NCBI GenBank assembly: GCA_964657445.1
Contig: CAZZVB010000184.1
Coordinates: 1-8,791, forward strand
DNA from: LMUY01 sp964657445
GTDB lineage: Bacteria; Pseudomonadota; Alphaproteobacteria; Acetobacterales; Acetobacteraceae
Direction of reading: 5' to 3'
DNA: 8,791 nucleotides
Shown here: positions 6,501-8,791 of the stretch, piece after piece
Numbering within the stretch: position 1 is the stretch's first letter
Layout: each line of letters starts with the position of its first letter
Program-made: the position numbers and the translations under genes
The notes under the pieces: model-generated
What the model was told of the DNA's origin: nothing
The model's database searches: none
Seen by the model: the letters and a program-made list of their open reading frames with translations, nothing else

Positions 6501-6926
6501 CTACGTGTTGGCCGTCGGAACCTGTCCGTTCGGCGTCATGCGGTCCACCATGGACGGCAGGATGCGGCTGAGTTCGGACAACAGATCCTGCTTCGGCATT
6601 CCGGTCTTGTCGGCCATGCTCTGCACCTGATCGTCACCGAATACCTGTTGCACCTGGCTTGGGGAGACAGGCTGGTTTGCGCCATTGCCAACCCAGGACT
6701 GGGCAATCTGGCCCATGCCGTTCTGTTCGAAGGCCGACAACAAGGACTGAAGCCCGCCACCAGCCGCGCCACCGCCGCCGACTGCCCCGAGCAAGCCCCC
6801 GAGTAGGCCACCCTGGCTGCCTTGGCTCTGCGTTTGGCCACCCCCGCTGTTGGTCAGCATATTCATCACTATGGATTCCAACGGCGATTGCGAACCGCCA
6901 CCCAGCAGTCCATCCAATAGACCCAT
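6501..6926 (-). CDS. YidB family protein (DUF937)
   Basis: 141 aa. It begins MGLLDGLLGG, typical of this family, followed by a Gly/Gln/Ser-rich low-complexity region (about 28-58, with GGLLGGLLG). The conserved C-terminal part has LLSAFEQNGMGQIAQSWVGNGANQPVS (62-88), QVQQVFGDDQV, and a closing helix ending in LLSELSRILPSMVDRMTPNGQVP, matching the DUF937/YidB pattern. The biochemical role of the family is not established. There is no signal peptide and no membrane span. The ATG is preceded by AGGAG about 9 bases upstream. The gap before the next minus-strand gene (6927-7041) presumably carries its promoter, but no convincing hexamers were found there. Confidence 0.92.
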   Translation of the reverse strand: MGLLDGLLGGGSQSPLESIVMNMLTNSGGGQTQSQGSQGGLLGGLLGAVGGGGAAGGGLQSLLSAFEQNGMGQIAQSWVGNGANQPVSPSQVQQVFGDDQVQSMADKTGMPKQDLLSELSRILPSMVDRMTPNGQVPTANT

Positions 6927-7041
6927 CGTAAAACTCTCCTATGGCGTCAGACCCTTAGACAACTCACCCCGGGGCTCTGCGCTGCATGGCACGCACCGGC
7001 TGGCCGGTCACACTCGCGCGCTTCCCGGCGCAGCAGGCCGG

Positions 7042-7305
7042 TCAGTAGGTCGAGCGGCGGCCGACAACGGCGTGGTAGAGGAACAATACGATCACGGCGC
7101 CCAGGATGGCGACGATCATGCTCGGGATGTCGAAGTGGCTCTGCCACTGACCACCCGTGAAGAACGAGACCAGGAAGCCGCCGACGACGGCGCCCACGAT
7201 CCCGAGAACGATGTCGAGGACGATCCCCTGCCCCGATTTATTGACAATCTTGCTAGCGATAAAGCCAGCAATCAATCCGAATACAATCCACCCGATGATG
7301 CTCAC
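7042..7305 (-). CDS. GlsB/YeaQ/YmgE family small stress membrane protein
   Basis: 87 aa, inner-membrane. It opens with SIIGWIVFGLIAGFIASKIV and has three hydrophobic segments (about 3-20, 28-50 and 61-82) with glycine zipper-like spacing, the normal architecture of the family (also called transglycosylase-associated proteins, although that activity is not proven). The start is GTG at 7305, chosen because GAGGGG lies 6 bases upstream and because the family begins exactly here. The open frame continues upstream to 7542 but runs through ychF and the promoter region. The precise function is unknown; members are often induced by general stress. A GGAAC-N16-GGTT element lies just upstream. Confidence 0.9.
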   Translation of the reverse strand: MSIIGWIVFGLIAGFIASKIVNKSGQGIVLDIVLGIVGAVVGGFLVSFFTGGQWQSHFDIPSMIVAILGAVIVLFLYHAVVGRRSTY

Positions 7306-7337
7306 GACGGACCCCTCGTTGAACGAACCGGATGCAT

Positions 7338-7362
7338 AACCTCCGTCTGTTGAACGAGTTCC
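7338..7362 (-). promoter_or_regulatory. Candidate EcfG-type general-stress promoter
   Basis: On the minus strand, GGAAC (7362-7358) is followed after 16 bases by GGTTA (7341-7337). The alphaproteobacterial EcfG consensus is GGAAC-N16/17-CGTT, so the -35 is exact and the -10 differs at one base. Transcription would start near 7330, giving a leader of about 25 nt with GAGGGG in place before the GTG at 7305. It fits the stress-protein neighbour. The presence of EcfG in this organism is not shown by this window. Confidence 0.45.
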
Positions 7363-7378
7363 AGTGACTGGCCGTTCT

Positions 7379-8473
7379 TCAAACGTTGAAGCGGAACAAT
7401 AGCACGTCACCATCGCGAACGACGTAGTCACGGCCTTCGACGCGCATCCGGCCCGCCTCCTTGGCGCCGGCCTCGCCCTTGAACGCGACGTAGTCGTCGT
7501 AGGCAACGGTTTCGCAGGCGATGAACCCGCGTTCGAAATCATTGTGGATGACGGCGGCCGCTTGCGGCGCCTTCGTGCCGGCCACGATCGTCCAGGCCCG
7601 CGTCTCCTTCGGGCCGACGGTGAAATAGGTCACCAGGCCGAGCAAGCCATACCCAGCCGAGATCACCCGGTCGAGCCCGCTATCCTCCAGCCCCAACCCC
7701 GCGAGGAACTCGCCCCGGTCCTCTTCCGGCAACTGGCTGACCTCAGCCTCGATCGCCGCGGACACCACGACGCTTGCCGCACCCGCTGCCTTCGCCATCG
7801 CAGCCACGGCCGCCGAGCGCGCATTGCCCTCCGCCGCATCGGCCTCGGCAACATTACAGACATAGAGCACCGGCTTGGACGTCAGCAGTTGCAGCCGGCG
7901 CACTGCCTCCGCCTCGCCGGGCGGGATCGCGGTCCGCGCCGGGCGGCCGGCTTGTAGCGCCGCAACCAGAGGTTCCATCAGCGCGACGGCGGCCACGCTG
8001 TCGCGATCACCGCCGCGCGCTTTCTTCTGCGCCGCAACCAACCGCTTCTCGAGGCTGTCCAGGTCGGACAGCATCAGTTCCGTCTCGACCGTCTCGGCGT
8101 CGCGGATCGGGTCGATGCTGCCCTCGACATGCGTCACGTCATCGTCGTCGAAGCAGCGAAGGACGTGGATGATCGCGTCCACCTCCCGGATGTTGGCCAG
8201 GAACTGGTTGCCCAGTCCCTCGCCCCGGCTCGCCCCGCGCACGAGCCCGGCGATGTCCACAAACTCCAGGCTGGTCGGCACGATCTTGGCCGACTTGCCG
8301 ATAGCGCTGAGCGCAGCCAGCCGGGGGTCGGGCACCGCGACCCGGCCGACATTCGGCTCGATGGTGCAGAACGGGTAGTTGGCCGCCTGCGCTGCGGCGG
8401 TCGCCGTCAGCGCGTTGAACAGGGTCGATTTGCCCACGTTCGGCAGCCCGACGATCCCGCAGTTGAAACCCAT
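7379..8473 (-). CDS. ychF: Redox-regulated ATPase YchF (OLA1/Obg-like)
   Basis: 364 aa, the usual length. It is a TRAFAC P-loop protein of the Obg group that prefers ATP and associates with ribosomes. Motifs are G1 GLPNVGKST (9-17), the FCTIEPNVG segment (35-43), G3 DIAG followed by a hydrophobic residue (73-77, as in HAS-type GTPases), and NVAE (207-210), the non-canonical G4 that goes with ATP preference. A coiled helical insert spans about 130-180 and the C-terminal TGS domain about 280-364 (TYFTVGPKETRAW... to GDVLLFRFNV). Its ATG follows the pth TAG with no gap, and GGGG in the end of pth serves as ribosome binding site. The pth-ychF pairing is common in proteobacteria. Confidence 0.97.
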   Translation of the reverse strand: MGFNCGIVGLPNVGKSTLFNALTATAAAQAANYPFCTIEPNVGRVAVPDPRLAALSAIGKSAKIVPTSLEFVDIAGLVRGASRGEGLGNQFLANIREVDAIIHVLRCFDDDDVTHVEGSIDPIRDAETVETELMLSDLDSLEKRLVAAQKKARGGDRDSVAAVALMEPLVAALQAGRPARTAIPPGEAEAVRRLQLLTSKPVLYVCNVAEADAAEGNARSAAVAAMAKAAGAASVVVSAAIEAEVSQLPEEDRGEFLAGLGLEDSGLDRVISAGYGLLGLVTYFTVGPKETRAWTIVAGTKAPQAAAVIHNDFERGFIACETVAYDDYVAFKGEAGAKEAGRMRVEGRDYVVRDGDVLLFRFNV

Positions 8474-8791
8474 CTACCCCGTCCCCTGCACGTGAAGTGC
8501 GACTTTGGTCATGAAGGCTTCCGGCTCACCGGATGCGAGCAGGGCGGCCTCGGCAGCAACCGCATCCAGCAGCGCCGCCAGCCACTCGGAATCGGCCTTG
8601 GCGAAGTCGCCTAGCACGTGGCCCAACACGCGATCCTTGTGACCAGGATGGCCGATGCCGAGCCGGACGCGCCAATACTCCGGGCTGCCGAGCAGCCGGT
8701 CCATGCTGCGCAAACCATTATGCCCTGCCGCCCCGCCTCCCCGCTTCACCCGCAGCTTGCCGGGTGCGAGGTCGAGCTCGTCGTGGAAGGC
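8474..8791 (-). CDS. pth: Peptidyl-tRNA hydrolase, C-terminal part (partial)
   Basis: The frame is open from the window edge to TAG at 8474-8476, about 105 residues. It begins AFHDELDLAPGKLRVKRGGG and continues AAGHNGLRS, which are the conserved Pth segments containing the catalytic-site aspartate (E. coli D93, in HDELDL) and asparagine (N114, in GHNGL). Further on, RVRLGIGHPGHKDRVLGHVLGDF matches the family core. Pth frees tRNA from prematurely released peptidyl-tRNA. The N-terminal half with the catalytic histidine lies beyond the window. A GTG at 8747-8749 inside the frame is an internal valine, not the start. Confidence 0.96.
   Translation of the reverse strand, partial: AFHDELDLAPGKLRVKRGGGAAGHNGLRSMDRLLGSPEYWRVRLGIGHPGHKDRVLGHVLGDFAKADSEWLAALLDAVAAEAALLASGEPEAFMTKVALHVQGTG

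Noticed and set aside
6081..6806. 241-aa plus-strand frame across the nadK end, palindrome and yidB-like gene
   Set aside because: It overlaps two real genes in the wrong frame or strand and contains the VDGRVRPGH peptide that marks spurious translation of the dispersed palindrome.
6995..7008. ACCGGC/GCCGGT inverted repeat upstream of the yidB-like gene
   Set aside because: The 2-base centre and GC-rich context make it likely by chance, and no promoter or operator geometry could be built around it.
7361..7371. CCAGTGACTGG palindrome just after ychF as a terminator
   Set aside because: The stem is only 3-5 bp with a tiny loop and no U-tract, too weak to call a terminator.
7042..7542. 166-aa version of the GlsB-type protein
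   Set aside because: The N-terminal 79 residues run through the end of ychF and the promoter region and do not look like the family. GTG 7305 has a proper ribosome binding site and the family N-terminus.

Overview
The window is a compact, GC-rich (roughly two-thirds G+C by eye) stretch of an alphaproteobacterial chromosome. A member of the Rhodospirillales/Acetobacteraceae type is most likely. Pointers are the short alphaproteobacterial form of NAD kinase, a VDGRV-type dispersed palindrome common in this class, a candidate EcfG-type promoter and several genes without a clear Shine-Dalgarno. The genus cannot be fixed from the sequence. No insertion sequence, CRISPR array, prophage, tRNA or rRNA was seen, and no gene-free stretch exceeds 300 bases.

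Layout. (1) Bases 1-2240, plus strand: the last 19 codons of a sensor histidine kinase, overlapping by one base an NtrC-class sigma-54-dependent response regulator with GAFTGA. Next comes a secreted proline-rich protein with two similar modules. An exact -24/-12 sigma-54 promoter (TGGCAC-N5-TTGC) lies between the regulator and this gene. (2) Bases 2241-2327: two hairpins between convergent genes. (3) Bases 2328-5104, minus strand: a two-gene operon of a PhnW-like class V aminotransferase and formate--tetrahydrofolate ligase, joined by a TGATG stop/start overlap. An 8-bp inverted repeat sits in the leader. (4) Bases 5206-6423, plus strand: a small membrane/coiled-coil protein of unknown role, then NAD kinase. 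(5) Bases 6468-6492: a perfect 11-bp palindrome that probably ends nadK transcription. (6) Bases 6501-8791, minus strand: a YidB-family (DUF937) protein, a GlsB/YeaQ-type small membrane protein with a possible general-stress promoter, the GTPase-fold ATPase YchF, and the C-terminal part of peptidyl-tRNA hydrolase directly abutting ychF, an arrangement common in proteobacteria.

Most of the window is housekeeping. The best candidate for an undescribed system is region 1: a kinase/sigma-54 activator pair followed by a matching sigma-54 promoter that would drive an uncharacterised exported protein. The second is the translationally coupled aminotransferase/formate-activating pair, whose real substrate is open.
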